This document shows positions 6,494 through 14,809 of a stretch of 64,000 nucleotides of DNA, in pieces; position 1 is the stretch's first letter, and the number at the start of each line of letters is the position of its first letter. The stretch comes from Eubacteriales bacterium. GTDB taxonomy: Bacteria; Bacillota; Clostridia; Acetivibrionales; JANLFN01. The notes beneath the pieces were generated by a model that worked only from the letters and a program-made list of their open reading frames with translations, made no database searches and was not told the DNA's origin. Made by a program: the position numbers and the translations under genes. Location of the stretch: positions 96,408 through 160,407 of the forward strand of contig JANLFN010000002.1 in assembly GCA_024655885.1 (NCBI GenBank). Reading direction: 5' to 3'.

Positions 6494-8425
6494 ATGAGCT
6501 TTTCCACTCTACTTTCACCCATCAGGGTAAGCGCAATAGAGATCAAAAACCGTTTTGTGGTGCCGGCCATGGGAACCTCTCTCCCCAATCCCGACGGCAC
6601 TGTGTCCCAGCGGCTCGTCGACTACTGGGAGGCAAGGGCAAAAGGCGGCTTTGGCTTGCTGATTGTTGAATTTTCTCATGTGGACCCCCTGGGTCAGGCC
6701 ATTCCTTCCCAGTTAGGCGTATGGAAGGATGATTTTATCCCCGGCTTAAAAAAACTTACCGAGACAGTGCACAAATACAACACAAAAACCTTCCTTCAGC
6801 TTCACCACGCCGGAAGGGAAACCAATCACTTCGTCACGGGGAACCAGCCTGTAGCCCCGTCGCCCATCCCTTGTCCGGTAAACAGGGAACTGCCCAGGGA
6901 ACTGACTACAAAAGAAGTGTACGACCTTATTGAAAAATTCGGAGATGCCGCTCTGCGTGCAAAAATTGCCGGTTTTGACGGGGTTGAAATTCACGCCGCC
7001 CATGGCTATCTGGTGGCGCAGTTCATTTCCTCCTATACAAACAAAAGGACGGATGAATTCGGCGGAAGCTTCTCCGGTAGAATGAAATTTGCCGTAGAAT
7101 TGATAAAAAATATTCGCAGCAAGGCGGGAAATAATTTCCCCATCAGCTTCAGGATCAGTGGAGACGAGCACGTACCCGGCGGCAGGACAATCGCCGAATC
7201 CAGGCTGGTGGCCAAAGTTCTTGAAGAGGCCGGGGCAAACGCAATTCACGTTTCAACGGGGGTCTACGCCAGCTTGCATTGGACCATCGCTCCCGCCGCA
7301 GTCGCTCCCGGATACAACGCGGGTGCGGCTGCCGAAATCAAAAAGGCTGTGAACATCCCCGTCATCGCCGTCGGCAGAATCAATGACCCTTTCTTGGCCG
7401 AGGATATTGTGGCATCGGGAATGGCGGATATGGTGGCATTGGGCAGGGAATCCCTGGCTGATCCCGAATTTCCTAACAAAGTGGCCTTAGGCAGAATCGA
7501 TGAAATTTCACCGTGCATCGCATGCATGCAAAGGTGCCAGGGCGCCGGTGTGGATGCGGAGGATACGGGCGTGTCCTGCCTCGTCAACCCGTTTACGGGG
7601 AAAGAGGGCATCCTTAAAATGGACAGGACAAACCAGCCCAAAAAGATCCTTATTGTAGGTGCAGGACCCGCCGGCCTGGAGGCTGCATGGGTCGCCGCAA
7701 TGAGGGGGCATTCGGTTACGGTCTATGAAAAGCTGGACGCACCGGGCGGACAGTACCGTACAGGTGCCATTCCCCCCTTCAAACAGGATATTTCAAGAGC
7801 AATCAATTATTATATGACCATGGGTAGAAAATATGGCGTAGAATACAAATTCGGTACCGAAGCCAATGCGGAACTGATTGAGAAGGAAAAACCCGACGCG
7901 GTCATTCTGGCTACCGGAGGAGTACCGCTGATACCCAAAATCCAGGGAATAGACAGTCCCAAGGTGGTCAATGCCGTTGATGTGATTGAGGGAAAGGTCT
8001 ACGTCGGAGAAAAAGTGCTTATCATCGGAGGTGGTCTGGTAGGGGTTGAAACAGCCGATTTATTGGGTGAGCACGGCCATAAGGTGACCATCGTCGAAAT
8101 GCTCCCCCAAATCGCCGGGGATGAAAATCCCACAACCAAATATTATTTGTTGGACAGATTAAAAAATTACGGTGTGGAAATGCTTACCGGCTTTAAAGTC
8201 AAAGCGGTCCTTGATGACGGCGTTTTGTGTGAAAAAGACGGCATTGAGCAAAAGCTTGAAGGTTATGATTCCATTGTCCTGGCCATAGGCTCCGTTGCAT
8301 ACAACCCATTGGAGGATAAGATAAAGGACAAGGTTGCTGAAGTGCATGTAATCGGAGACGCAGTCAAAGCCAGAAAAGCGCTGGAGGCAATCTCGGAAGG
8401 AGCCAGGCTGGCCGTAAGGATATAA
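6494..8425 (+). CDS. NADH:flavin oxidoreductase/2,4-dienoyl-CoA reductase-like flavoenzyme
   Basis: A 643-residue member of the FadH/trimethylamine-dehydrogenase branch of the old yellow enzyme family. Residues 1 to about 330 form the FMN barrel (LQLHHAGRE, HAAHGYLVAQFIS with the active-site His/Tyr region, RISGDE). A [4Fe-4S] cluster is held by Cys341, Cys344, Cys348 and Cys362. Residues from about 385 form FAD and NAD(P)H Rossmann domains (ILIVGAGPAGLEAAW, VLIIGGGLVGVETADL). Electrons run from NAD(P)H through FAD and Fe-S to FMN and reduce an activated C=C bond; bile-acid BaiCD/BaiH enzymes have the same layout. An AGGAGG site precedes the ATG. It has its own promoter and palindromic operator, and a PadR gene follows. 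The substrate is unknown. Confidence 0.9.
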   Translation: MSFSTLLSPIRVSAIEIKNRFVVPAMGTSLPNPDGTVSQRLVDYWEARAKGGFGLLIVEFSHVDPLGQAIPSQLGVWKDDFIPGLKKLTETVHKYNTKTFLQLHHAGRETNHFVTGNQPVAPSPIPCPVNRELPRELTTKEVYDLIEKFGDAALRAKIAGFDGVEIHAAHGYLVAQFISSYTNKRTDEFGGSFSGRMKFAVELIKNIRSKAGNNFPISFRISGDEHVPGGRTIAESRLVAKVLEEAGANAIHVSTGVYASLHWTIAPAAVAPGYNAGAAAEIKKAVNIPVIAVGRINDPFLAEDIVASGMADMVALGRESLADPEFPNKVALGRIDEISPCIACMQRCQGAGVDAEDTGVSCLVNPFTGKEGILKMDRTNQPKKILIVGAGPAGLEAAWVAAMRGHSVTVYEKLDAPGGQYRTGAIPPFKQDISRAINYYMTMGRKYGVEYKFGTEANAELIEKEKPDAVILATGGVPLIPKIQGIDSPKVVNAVDVIEGKVYVGEKVLIIGGGLVGVETADLLGEHGHKVTIVEMLPQIAGDENPTTKYYLLDRLKNYGVEMLTGFKVKAVLDDGVLCEKDGIEQKLEGYDSIVLAIGSVAYNPLEDKIKDKVAEVHVIGDAVKARKALEAISEGARLAVRI

Positions 8426-8463
8426 CCCGGTAAGTCTATAGCAGGCATGGGAGCTATGATTAA

Positions 8464-8498
8464 AAAGGGCTTATTATTCAAAGTAATAGGCCCTTTCT
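8464..8498 (+). terminator. Terminator-like hairpin after the OYE-like gene
   Basis: AAAGGGC-TTATTA pairs with TAATAG-GCCCTTT across a short loop; arms at 8464-8476 and 8483-8496. The U-run is short (TTTC), so termination may be partial and read into padR. Confidence 0.65.
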
Positions 8499-8653
8499 CG
8501 ATTAATCCGCCATGGGCTCCTTAATCTTTTTCTTGATAAAAAGATGGAGAAAACATATAATCAATGGTGGGTTATATGCTGTGCCGCTTTGTTAATGCTG
8601 CCGGCGGGGCAATTGATCAAATTATGTCTTTTAAGGAGTAAACAGGAGTCCGA

Positions 8654-9169
8654 ATGTTCATAGATATCTATATACTTTCACAGCTAAAGAACGGGCCGAA
8701 GCACGGTTATGAAATCAAAAAAAATGTGGAGTATCTTTTAGGCCCTTATTATGCGTTCAGCAACAACAGGCTCTACCCTATCCTTAAAAAATTCGAAAAA
8801 ATGGGTGCGGTGAATAAACAGGTTAAGCAGCAGGAAGGCAAACCCAACCGGCATATATATCACATTACGCAAACCGGTCTTGACCTTTTCTATAAAATGC
8901 TAAAGGACTATCCGCCTGAAATCGCTTCCAATGACAGTGAGTTCTGCGTACGTTTATGTTTCTTTCACCTATTGGATGAGCAAAGCCGTCAGGACATATT
9001 AAACAAAAGAAAGGAAGCGCTGGAAAATCAGCTTAAGCACCTGGAAAAGATCATCGCCGACATCACCGATAAAAAAGAGCTTACCCCCTTCTCGTACTAT
9101 AATTATGAGTTCTCCAAGTCCTGTGCGCTGCTTGAGCTTGAAATGATCAACAAGCTGCGGCAAATTTGA
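8654..9169 (+). CDS. PadR family transcriptional regulator
   Basis: A 171-residue PadR repressor. The winged helix occupies residues 1 to about 80 with the family pattern ILSQLKNGPKHGYEIKKNVE, then YAFSNNRLYPILKKFEKMGAV and the wing QEGKPNRHIYHITQTGLDLF. The C-terminal half is a long charged coiled-coil dimerisation region (KRKEALENQLKHLEKIIAD). PadR proteins classically sense phenolic or other small hydrophobic ligands. AAGGAG lies upstream, though somewhat far from the ATG. It follows the OYE-like gene in the same direction and converges on the URO-D gene, so its target is probably one of these neighbours. Confidence 0.9.
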   Translation: MFIDIYILSQLKNGPKHGYEIKKNVEYLLGPYYAFSNNRLYPILKKFEKMGAVNKQVKQQEGKPNRHIYHITQTGLDLFYKMLKDYPPEIASNDSEFCVRLCFFHLLDEQSRQDILNKRKEALENQLKHLEKIIADITDKKELTPFSYYNYEFSKSCALLELEMINKLRQI

Positions 9170-9210
9170 AAACCCCATGATTGCGCCGAAAAGTACGCCA
9201 GGAGATGTGA

Positions 9211-9245
9211 AAGGAACCGTCCGCATCCTGAGCGGACGATTCCTT
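9211..9245. terminator. Symmetric stem-loop between convergent genes
   Basis: AAGGAA and GTCCGC pair with GCGGAC and TTCCTT around an ATCCTGA loop, with a two-base internal bulge on each side. It lies between the stops of padR and the URO-D-like gene and could end transcription from both sides, although neither side has a long U-run. Confidence 0.5.
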
Positions 9246-9252
9246 CCGAGAA

Positions 9253-10380
9253 TTATTCCAGGCAGGCCAGAATCATGGCTTTTACATTCTCAAGCTTGGC
9301 ATTGGGAGGCACGCTGCAGCCCGAGGACATAATAAACCCCGCAGGGCCGATTTCATCCACCAGTCTCTTGGAGTACCTGTATACCTCGTCAGATGTGCCA
9401 AGCGTCAGAAGCGCCGGCGAAACATCGCCCGTAATGCACATATGGCCTCCAAGGACCTCCTTGATCTTGAAAATATCCGTCAGGCTGTCGGGGTCAAAAA
9501 TTCCTCTCCCCTTGGGAACTTCGGTGAAGTACGGCAGGAAACCCTCCCAGTTTGAATCCATATGGAAAAATATGTTTGACCCCTCTTCAATGGCCACATC
9601 TGCACAATGTTTTACAAAAGGCCAATAGAACTTTTCAAACGTCTTTCTGGATATAAAATCGCTCCCTGCACGGGTACCGCCTATGCCTGCCCATAACGGC
9701 TTCGATTCACGTACGGCCTTTCTTACGCCTTCAAGTATTTCTTTCTCCATAACCTCTAAAGCCGCGGATACCTTGTCAGGTATCCTGTGCAAGTCTTTAT
9801 AGAACCTGGAAATTGAACGGGCGGCGCTGAGCGTCTCAAAGGTGGGTGCGGCCCCTGCGAACAATCCTCCTCCCAGCTTCGCACGTCCCATTTGATCCAC
9901 CTTTTTCTGGAATTCAGCCATATATTCGATATCTTCAGGTTTAGGAGCGAAAAAATCGGGCGAAAATCCGATTCTTTGCTGAAGCTCACGGCTTACATAA
10001 TTCCATCCCTTATCTATGAGGGTATCATAGTCTTCCTCCGTCATGGGGCCCTGTTCATCAATCTGCCATATGGCATCCTCCGGCAGTTCACGTCCGGGGA
10101 GCTTCATCCTGGAGAACCACATGGCTCCAAAGGCTTCTATATTCATTCCGGCCGCCGGAGGAGCATCGATTTCCTCAAGCACCGGCAGTGAATAGGCTTT
10201 TAAAACCATTTCATCCGCCCATTTAGGCCTTCGGATATAATCCGCCATTTTTGCCGAGGGATCCCCAAATTTGATGAAACATGGACCATTCAGGCTTATG
10301 GGCACCCTGTCCGGTTTTCCCAGGGCTACGGCTGTTTTAAACCTGTTCGTGCGCAGTTCGGTCATTTCCTGTGGCGTCAT
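9253..10380 (-). CDS. URO-D superfamily protein, probable corrinoid-dependent methyltransferase
   Basis: A 375-residue TIM-barrel protein of the uroporphyrinogen decarboxylase superfamily. It is not HemE: the N-terminal PDRVP block is followed by ISLNGPCFIKF instead of the substrate-binding RQAGR signature. Residues later in the chain fit the methylcobamide:CoM methyltransferase-like (MtaA/CmuA/MtgA) branch, such as FFHMDSNWEGFLPYF and the C-terminal GFIMSSGCSVPPNAKLENVKAM with a putative zinc Cys. Such proteins move methyl groups between corrinoid proteins and acceptors or take part in O-demethylation. GGAGGTG precedes the ATG at 10380. No partner corrinoid protein is adjacent; the nearest is at 53994. 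The function is inferred from family only. Confidence 0.82.
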   Translation of the reverse strand: MTPQEMTELRTNRFKTAVALGKPDRVPISLNGPCFIKFGDPSAKMADYIRRPKWADEMVLKAYSLPVLEEIDAPPAAGMNIEAFGAMWFSRMKLPGRELPEDAIWQIDEQGPMTEEDYDTLIDKGWNYVSRELQQRIGFSPDFFAPKPEDIEYMAEFQKKVDQMGRAKLGGGLFAGAAPTFETLSAARSISRFYKDLHRIPDKVSAALEVMEKEILEGVRKAVRESKPLWAGIGGTRAGSDFISRKTFEKFYWPFVKHCADVAIEEGSNIFFHMDSNWEGFLPYFTEVPKGRGIFDPDSLTDIFKIKEVLGGHMCITGDVSPALLTLGTSDEVYRYSKRLVDEIGPAGFIMSSGCSVPPNAKLENVKAMILACLE

Positions 10381-10509
10381 TTTACTTCACCTCCATATAT
10401 TTTTTTAAATCCCCGTTTTTTCCCCATATGTATCCCCCTTCACTATTTGTATATATAACTATATTATCATATTAATACAAGCAAATCATTATACAAAAAG
10501 CTGAAGAAA

Positions 10510-10577
10510 AGGGGCTTGAAATTATGCATTATGAGAAAAGCCTGGCCAGAAAGCGCTTGATTTCAGTCTTAGCCCCT
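10510..10577 (-). terminator. Long terminator hairpin of the lipoprotein gene
   Basis: On the minus strand AGGGGCT, a small bulge and TGAAAT pair with ATTTCA-AGCCCCT across a loop of about 37 bases, and TTTTCTTCAGC follows. It lies about 57 bases after the stop of the leftward lipoprotein gene. Confidence 0.6.
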
Positions 10578-10633
10578 GAATTCCCAGGATATGTCCCATA
10601 ATTATTTTAAAAATATTGTAAATTGTTTTATTA

Positions 10634-11815
10634 TTAAAAAAACAGACCTGTTAAAGTGTGGTTATAGCTGCCGAAGAATGAATCTTTTAGAATTATTCCT
10701 TCTCCCGTAAATTCATAGATTGAATAGAGGGAATCCCCTATGGACAAGCAGGGCCCGCCACCGACAATGGTTCGTGTTATCAGCTCGTCTTCTCCATCTT
10801 TGTCATAGTCATAGAACGTATACTGGGGCATTATTAGAAACAAAAAAGATATTTTATCCCAATCAAATTTTTCATTTTTACTCTCCAAATCCTTTTTGTA
10901 ATTCTGTAATACACTCATTTCATCCCGGTCCAAAAGAATTTTTTTTGCAGCCTTTTGTCCTCCTATGTGGAGTGTTAAAGCGCCGTTCTGATAATCTCCC
11001 ACCTTGATCTCCCTTTGCAGCTCCCCGTCGGACGACCAGGTTTTCTCCAATTTTCCGTCCTGGTATTGGTAGCACACAAGCCAGGAAGTAGAACCGTATT
11101 TATTCGTAAACGAATAGGTGATTCCCGCCATGAACTGGCATCTCTTCTTCGTTGGATCTTTCCTTATATACAAGTGGCATATATACTGGTTCCCCGGAGC
11201 AATACTGGAAATGGCATCTCCATTTGCCGCCAGCAGTACCGGAAGGTCCTCATCCTTTATTTTCAGCCTTATATCTCCATCATAATACAATTCTACATCG
11301 TCGTTTTTTCCATCCCCGTTCACATCCATGCTGCAGCTCTGTTCAATAATATCTCTTTCAAAGGAGGCAACCATGACTTCCCCATTGATTTCTTTCAGAA
11401 CACATCTGTTCCAGTACCGGTCCGACCATTGGTCTATTCCGTACATCCGGTTTTCTCCGTCAAACCAGAACCGGCCGTTCTGTGTGTCCATGCAAATATC
11501 TTTGTAGCCGGCAAAGCTCAGTTTTATATCCCAGGACGTCGGGTCAGCCATTCCCTGTTCCAATGGGCTGTTCCTCTCCAGCATTTCAACAACCCTTGCG
11601 GCAAAATACGGTGTCGCCTTATAATTTCCACCGTTTAACCGTTTAATTTTAAGCTCCGGGTTTTTTTCACCTGCAAGGTCGCTCATACTGTCCTTAAGTT
11701 CTTTTTGCTCCCTGGACTGTGTCTGTAATGCAGGTACGGCAGTATTTACCATCTGGCAGCCCGTCAATAGAATCAGGGATATTAAAATACAGCATAATGA
11801 AAGCAATTTTTTCAT
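10634..11815 (-). CDS. Lipoprotein of unknown function with FG-GAP-like repeats
   Basis: About 393 residues starting at the ATG at 11815 (a TTG 18 codons upstream is in frame but would bury the signal peptide). MKKLLSLCCILISLILLTGC is a lipoprotein signal with lipobox LTGC. Two calcium-loop-like segments, VNGDGKNDDVELYYDG and YDYDKDGEDELITR, resemble FG-GAP/VCBS repeats, which often form beta-propellers or adhesion domains. A folded extracytoplasmic domain rich in Tyr and Asp lies between them. No enzyme motif was seen. The gene stands alone, with a terminator hairpin on its left. Confidence 0.75.
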   Translation of the reverse strand: MKKLLSLCCILISLILLTGCQMVNTAVPALQTQSREQKELKDSMSDLAGEKNPELKIKRLNGGNYKATPYFAARVVEMLERNSPLEQGMADPTSWDIKLSFAGYKDICMDTQNGRFWFDGENRMYGIDQWSDRYWNRCVLKEINGEVMVASFERDIIEQSCSMDVNGDGKNDDVELYYDGDIRLKIKDEDLPVLLAANGDAISSIAPGNQYICHLYIRKDPTKKRCQFMAGITYSFTNKYGSTSWLVCYQYQDGKLEKTWSSDGELQREIKVGDYQNGALTLHIGGQKAAKKILLDRDEMSVLQNYKKDLESKNEKFDWDKISFLFLIMPQYTFYDYDKDGEDELITRTIVGGGPCLSIGDSLYSIYEFTGEGIILKDSFFGSYNHTLTGLFF

Positions 11816-12002
11816 GTTTTCGGCCACCCGCCCTCTGTTTTCCTTTATCAGACTTAGTGTGCCCCTCAAATGTTCCCGCTTTTTTAAACTATATTAAATA
11901 CGCTGAAGAATTTACAAGGCAGCTTTGCATATTCAATAACAGCCAAGGAATATGCTTTACGAAATCCGAACAAGAATGTAAAAGGTTTTTCGTAAAACAT
12001 AT

Positions 12003-12019
12003 AGTGCTTTTTAACATAA
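12003..12019 (+). repeat. Dispersed repeat, copy 1 (17-nt core)
   Basis: AGTGCTTTTTAACATAA on the plus strand. The same 17-mer occurs within the 23-nt repeat at 17647-17669 (plus) and 31709-31731 (minus). Downstream GCACT (near 12046) can pair with its AGTGC end. Confidence 0.8.
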
Positions 12020-12177
12020 TAAGCTTCTAAAGATAATGCACTTTAGACCTTACAATAACCAGTTGGGAAACCACCGGCATTAGCGGTGTTGGAGCAGCCG
12101 GAAGATTTAACTTCAAAGTTCGTTATCAATATATTTACAGCCGGTGAAATGCTGCAAATATTGGGTTTAAGCATAAA

Positions 12178-12214
12178 GCGGGGAACTATTTTATGTTATA
12201 AAATAGTTCCCCGC
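12178..12214 (-). terminator. Terminator of the FMN/FAD flavoprotein gene
   Basis: GCGGGGAACTATTTTA pairs perfectly with TAAAATAGTTCCCCGC (16-bp arms, five-base loop). On the minus strand TTTATGCTT follows. It lies about 105 bases after the stop of the leftward flavoprotein. Confidence 0.8.
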
Positions 12215-12319
12215 CAAGCCAGAAGGCTTCCTCTTATATACTCAGTTTATAAGCCAGTGATTTTTCACTCCACCTGATGCCTAGACCTCCCTGGTTACTA
12301 GAAGCTCTCCCCTCGTTTC

Positions 12320-14233
12320 TTATTTGCCCAGGGCCAACTTGGCTGCATTTTCACCCGCAATACGGCCGGAATTCATTGCAAAGCACATGGTCAGACCTTC
12401 CAGATCAGGATAGGAATTGTCATACATTCCTCCCGCATCACAGCCTGCCACATAAAGTCCCGGTATGGGATGGCCGTCCGGTTTGAGGGCCTGGATATCC
12501 TCGTTGATGCGGACCCCGCCGATGGTGGCATAAGCGGAACCGCGGACACGGATGGCATAGTAGGGACCCTTTTTCACAGGGTACTTCAAATATTCGGATT
12601 TCTTGTAGAAGGTGGTATCCTTGCCTGTTTCAACCGCCTTGTTGTATGTTTCGATGGTCTTTGTGAGCTTTTGTGCATTCATTCCTGTGGCTTTCGCCAG
12701 TTCTTCAATGGTATCCGCCTTGTAGACGATATTTCCTTCTTTCATGAGGGTTTCAATGTCCTTTGGCAGGTTGGGCAGCGGAGGAACCGTTATGTTCACG
12801 TCATTGCCTCCCTGGGGAGTCATCAAACCGGAGCCGTTCATCTGATATGCGCCCGTCATTTTGATGCCGTTCTTTGTGAATTCGTCAATGCTTGCCTGGT
12901 CAACGATTGTAAAATATTCACCGCCTACAGAGTAAGCCGCATTTCCCCAGAGCACATTGTCATACACCACACCTTCATCCACAAACCGGGAGCCTTCCCT
13001 GTTGACGAACAGCAGGGGAACATCTTTCACCTGGGAAACGGCGTTGTCGAAATAGCGTTCCATAATGGTTTTTGAGCCGACCAGATCAGCCAGGTGAATT
13101 TGAAGCGCATGATCCCCGAATTTATCGGCACCGACTGCCCAGGCCATCTTGACGCCGTCTCCCTGGTTGCCCAGGCCGAAATAGTTGTAATTATTAATCT
13201 CCGCTTTTTCCTTTACCGCTTCGGTATCTCCGCCAAAGCCGCCGGTACACAGAATAACCGCTTTTGCATGCACGGTAAGCTTGCCGCCGTCTTCCTTCTT
13301 AGCGATGACGCCCGTCACATTGCCCTGTTGGTCGCAAATCAGTTCCTCACCCCTGGTATTGAGCCTCAACTGAGCCCCATACTCTTTTTGAATTTTCTCA
13401 TAGACCTTGGGGAAATCCTGCTGCGAGTTTGTCCACATATGATAGGTTTTCGGATAGTCGATATGCAGCTTTTGATCAATACCCAGGCCCAAGCGCAAAC
13501 CGATCCCGTTTTTCATCAGCCAGTCAATGGTATCGCCGGACTTTTCCAGGATAGCGCGCATCAGTGGGCCATTGGAACGGTAGTGGTTATACTTTACCAA
13601 ATGGTTGAAAATCTGTTCGGTGGTAACGTTCTGTCCTGCCGCTTTCTGCAGGGAGGACTCTGTTGCCAATAAGCCCATACCGGTTGTGGCCAGTCCTCCC
13701 ACCCGGTCCAGCTTTTCCAGGGTCAGCACTTTGGCGCCGGCTTCAGCAGCGGCAATGGAGGCCCCTGTTCCCGAAGTGCCCGCACCCACAACCACAACAT
13801 CAACCGTAACTTCTTCATCCTTGCCTGCCGTCGCTTCCTTACCTTTCATGTTTTCGGTGTCGATGCCCGCCTGCTTCAAGGCCGCAGTGACAGCTGCAAT
13901 TACGGCTTTGCTTGTATATGTAGCCCCTGCAACCGTATCAACCTTTACGGTCTGTCTTTGCAGGATTGTTTCCCTCAGCTTTTTAGCGGCTGCCCCACCT
14001 ACGTTTTCCGTTTCCTTGGGAGCATCAATTTTTAAATCCGTAATGGTGCCCTTGTCGTCAACGGTAACAGTAACGGTGACATCGCCAAGCCCCTTTTCAG
14101 TAGCAGTATAGGTCCCTGCTTTTACACTTGTACTGCCGGTAGCGGTGGTACTGCTGGTGCCGCCGCCGCAGCCGGTCAACATGACGGAAAAAATCAATGT
14201 CAATACCATCAGCAAACAAAATTCTCTTTTCAT
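12320..14233 (-). CDS. Secreted fumarate reductase-type flavoprotein with covalent-FMN domain (lipoprotein)
   Basis: A 637-residue extracytoplasmic reductase. The lipoprotein signal ends in the lipobox LTGC (Cys22). Residues about 38-118 form an FMN_bind domain whose motif DTVAGATYTS carries the Thr (about 105) normally flavinylated by ApbE; the usual Ser of SGAT is Ala here. From about residue 147 follows an FAD_binding_2 domain (DVVVVGAGTSGTGASIAAA, VGGLATTGMG, then a C-terminal YDNSYPDLEGLTMCFAMNSGR block). The layout matches urocanate- and fumarate-reductase flavoproteins that receive electrons through bound FMN. The likely promoter is the tetR-flanking one at 14714-14741. The substrate is unknown, and no ApbE gene lies in the window. 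Confidence 0.9.
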   Translation of the reverse strand: MKREFCLLMVLTLIFSVMLTGCGGGTSSTTATGSTSVKAGTYTATEKGLGDVTVTVTVDDKGTITDLKIDAPKETENVGGAAAKKLRETILQRQTVKVDTVAGATYTSKAVIAAVTAALKQAGIDTENMKGKEATAGKDEEVTVDVVVVGAGTSGTGASIAAAEAGAKVLTLEKLDRVGGLATTGMGLLATESSLQKAAGQNVTTEQIFNHLVKYNHYRSNGPLMRAILEKSGDTIDWLMKNGIGLRLGLGIDQKLHIDYPKTYHMWTNSQQDFPKVYEKIQKEYGAQLRLNTRGEELICDQQGNVTGVIAKKEDGGKLTVHAKAVILCTGGFGGDTEAVKEKAEINNYNYFGLGNQGDGVKMAWAVGADKFGDHALQIHLADLVGSKTIMERYFDNAVSQVKDVPLLFVNREGSRFVDEGVVYDNVLWGNAAYSVGGEYFTIVDQASIDEFTKNGIKMTGAYQMNGSGLMTPQGGNDVNITVPPLPNLPKDIETLMKEGNIVYKADTIEELAKATGMNAQKLTKTIETYNKAVETGKDTTFYKKSEYLKYPVKKGPYYAIRVRGSAYATIGGVRINEDIQALKPDGHPIPGLYVAGCDAGGMYDNSYPDLEGLTMCFAMNSGRIAGENAAKLALGK

Positions 14234-14256
14234 TTTTCTTCGCTCCTTTATATTTT

Positions 14257-14280
14257 ATTTATATATATGTATATATAAAT
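14257..14280. promoter_or_regulatory. A+T-only palindrome upstream of the flavoprotein gene
   Basis: ATTTATATAT, four bases, ATATATAAAT: a perfect 24-base palindrome 24 bases before the flavoprotein ATG. It may be an operator or mRNA leader hairpin, but its low complexity makes chance formation possible. Confidence 0.3.
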
Positions 14281-14426
14281 ATGTTTTGCATAATATTACA
14301 TACATTAACACTACTTCTCTCGAAATTATTCCCCTGCAGGATAGAGACAGCAGCATGAAAACTATCCATACCGGTTAATGCGTGGTCTAATGGCATTGTC
14401 TTTAGTTTATAGCAGGTTTTTCACTA

Positions 14427-14693
14427 TTAAGAATTTTGTTTTTGAAATCCTGTGTTCCATATGGAAAAAGGCTCCTCATAACTTGACCGGCTCGCATGCA
14501 CTACAGCCGGTTCGGGGCCTTCCCTGGGCCCAAGCACTCTATTTTGTCCCATAACGCCGTAGTATCCATATAATTTTATTCTCAGAAGCTTAAACTGCAT
14601 AAAACCGCTTCTGTCACAAATACTCCAGACGAATCCAGCTTTCACATAGACTGGTTGTTTCCTTTTGGAAAACAATTCATTGACTGAATTCAT
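14427..14693 (-). pseudogene. Possible degraded remnant, reverse-transcriptase/maturase-like end
   Basis: An 88-codon frame on the minus strand. The part FKLLRIKLYGYYGVMGQN is similar in spacing to the K-L-x-G-Y/H-Y-x-Y-Y-G-V segment near the end of group II intron reverse transcriptases, and the rest (VLGPREGPEPAVVHASRSSYEE) looks like degenerate coding sequence. No catalytic YADD block, start signal or neighbouring intron RNA domain was seen. The promoter and operator to its right would transcribe it first. It could also be an accidental open frame. Confidence 0.25.
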
Positions 14694-14707
14694 TGACCGA
14701 GGTCACT
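14675..14707 (-). promoter_or_regulatory. TetR-type operator candidate: tandem 13-mers plus inverted repeat
   Basis: ATTCATTGACTGA (14675-14687) is followed directly by ATTCATTGACCGA (14688-14700), 12 of 13 bases identical. The second unit forms TGACC-GA-GGTCA with the next bases (14694-14705), and the outer bases are almost symmetrical too. The site covers the predicted start of the leftward promoter at 14714-14741, and the tetR gene lies right beside it. Confidence 0.65.
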
Positions 14708-14713
14708 AACCAT

Positions 14714-14741
14714 ATTTTACTACATTAAAAAATTTTGTCAA
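14714..14741 (-). promoter_or_regulatory. Leftward sigma-A promoter beside tetR
   Basis: On the minus strand TTGACA (14736-14741), 16-base spacer, TAAAAT (14714-14719); predicted start near 14707, inside the operator. It points toward the remnant at 14427 and the flavoprotein gene 474 bases away. Confidence 0.75.
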
Positions 14742-14809
14742 GTTGATTGGATATAATTTATTATCTTTCCGCCGCAGGCTAAATTGAGCGATAGAAAACG
14801 GATCGGCCT

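Larger units (their letters stand above)
11816..12319. other. Intergenic region with a repeat copy and a terminator
   Basis: This 504-base gap holds the promoter region of the leftward lipoprotein gene, an inverted repeat around TTTACGAAA (11958-11995), one copy of a dispersed repeat at 12003-12019, a small CACCG/CGGTG hairpin near 12075, and the strong hairpin at 12178. No convincing gene was found on either strand. Confidence 0.6.
14234..14809. other. Intergenic region with palindrome, gene remnant, promoter and operator
   Basis: This 576-base stretch contains an A+T-rich palindrome just upstream of the flavoprotein gene, a probable degraded reading frame at 14427-14693, a tandem repeat with an inverted repeat at 14675-14707, and a strong leftward promoter at 14714-14741. 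Confidence 0.65.

Noticed and set aside
9253..10380. Assignment of the URO-D protein as HemE (uroporphyrinogen decarboxylase)
   Set aside because: The RQAGR substrate signature is missing and no haem genes are nearby.
12086..12277. A 63-codon plus-strand frame upstream of the flavoprotein terminator
   Set aside because: It passes through the antisense of a perfect terminator hairpin, and the peptide shows no domain or start signal.
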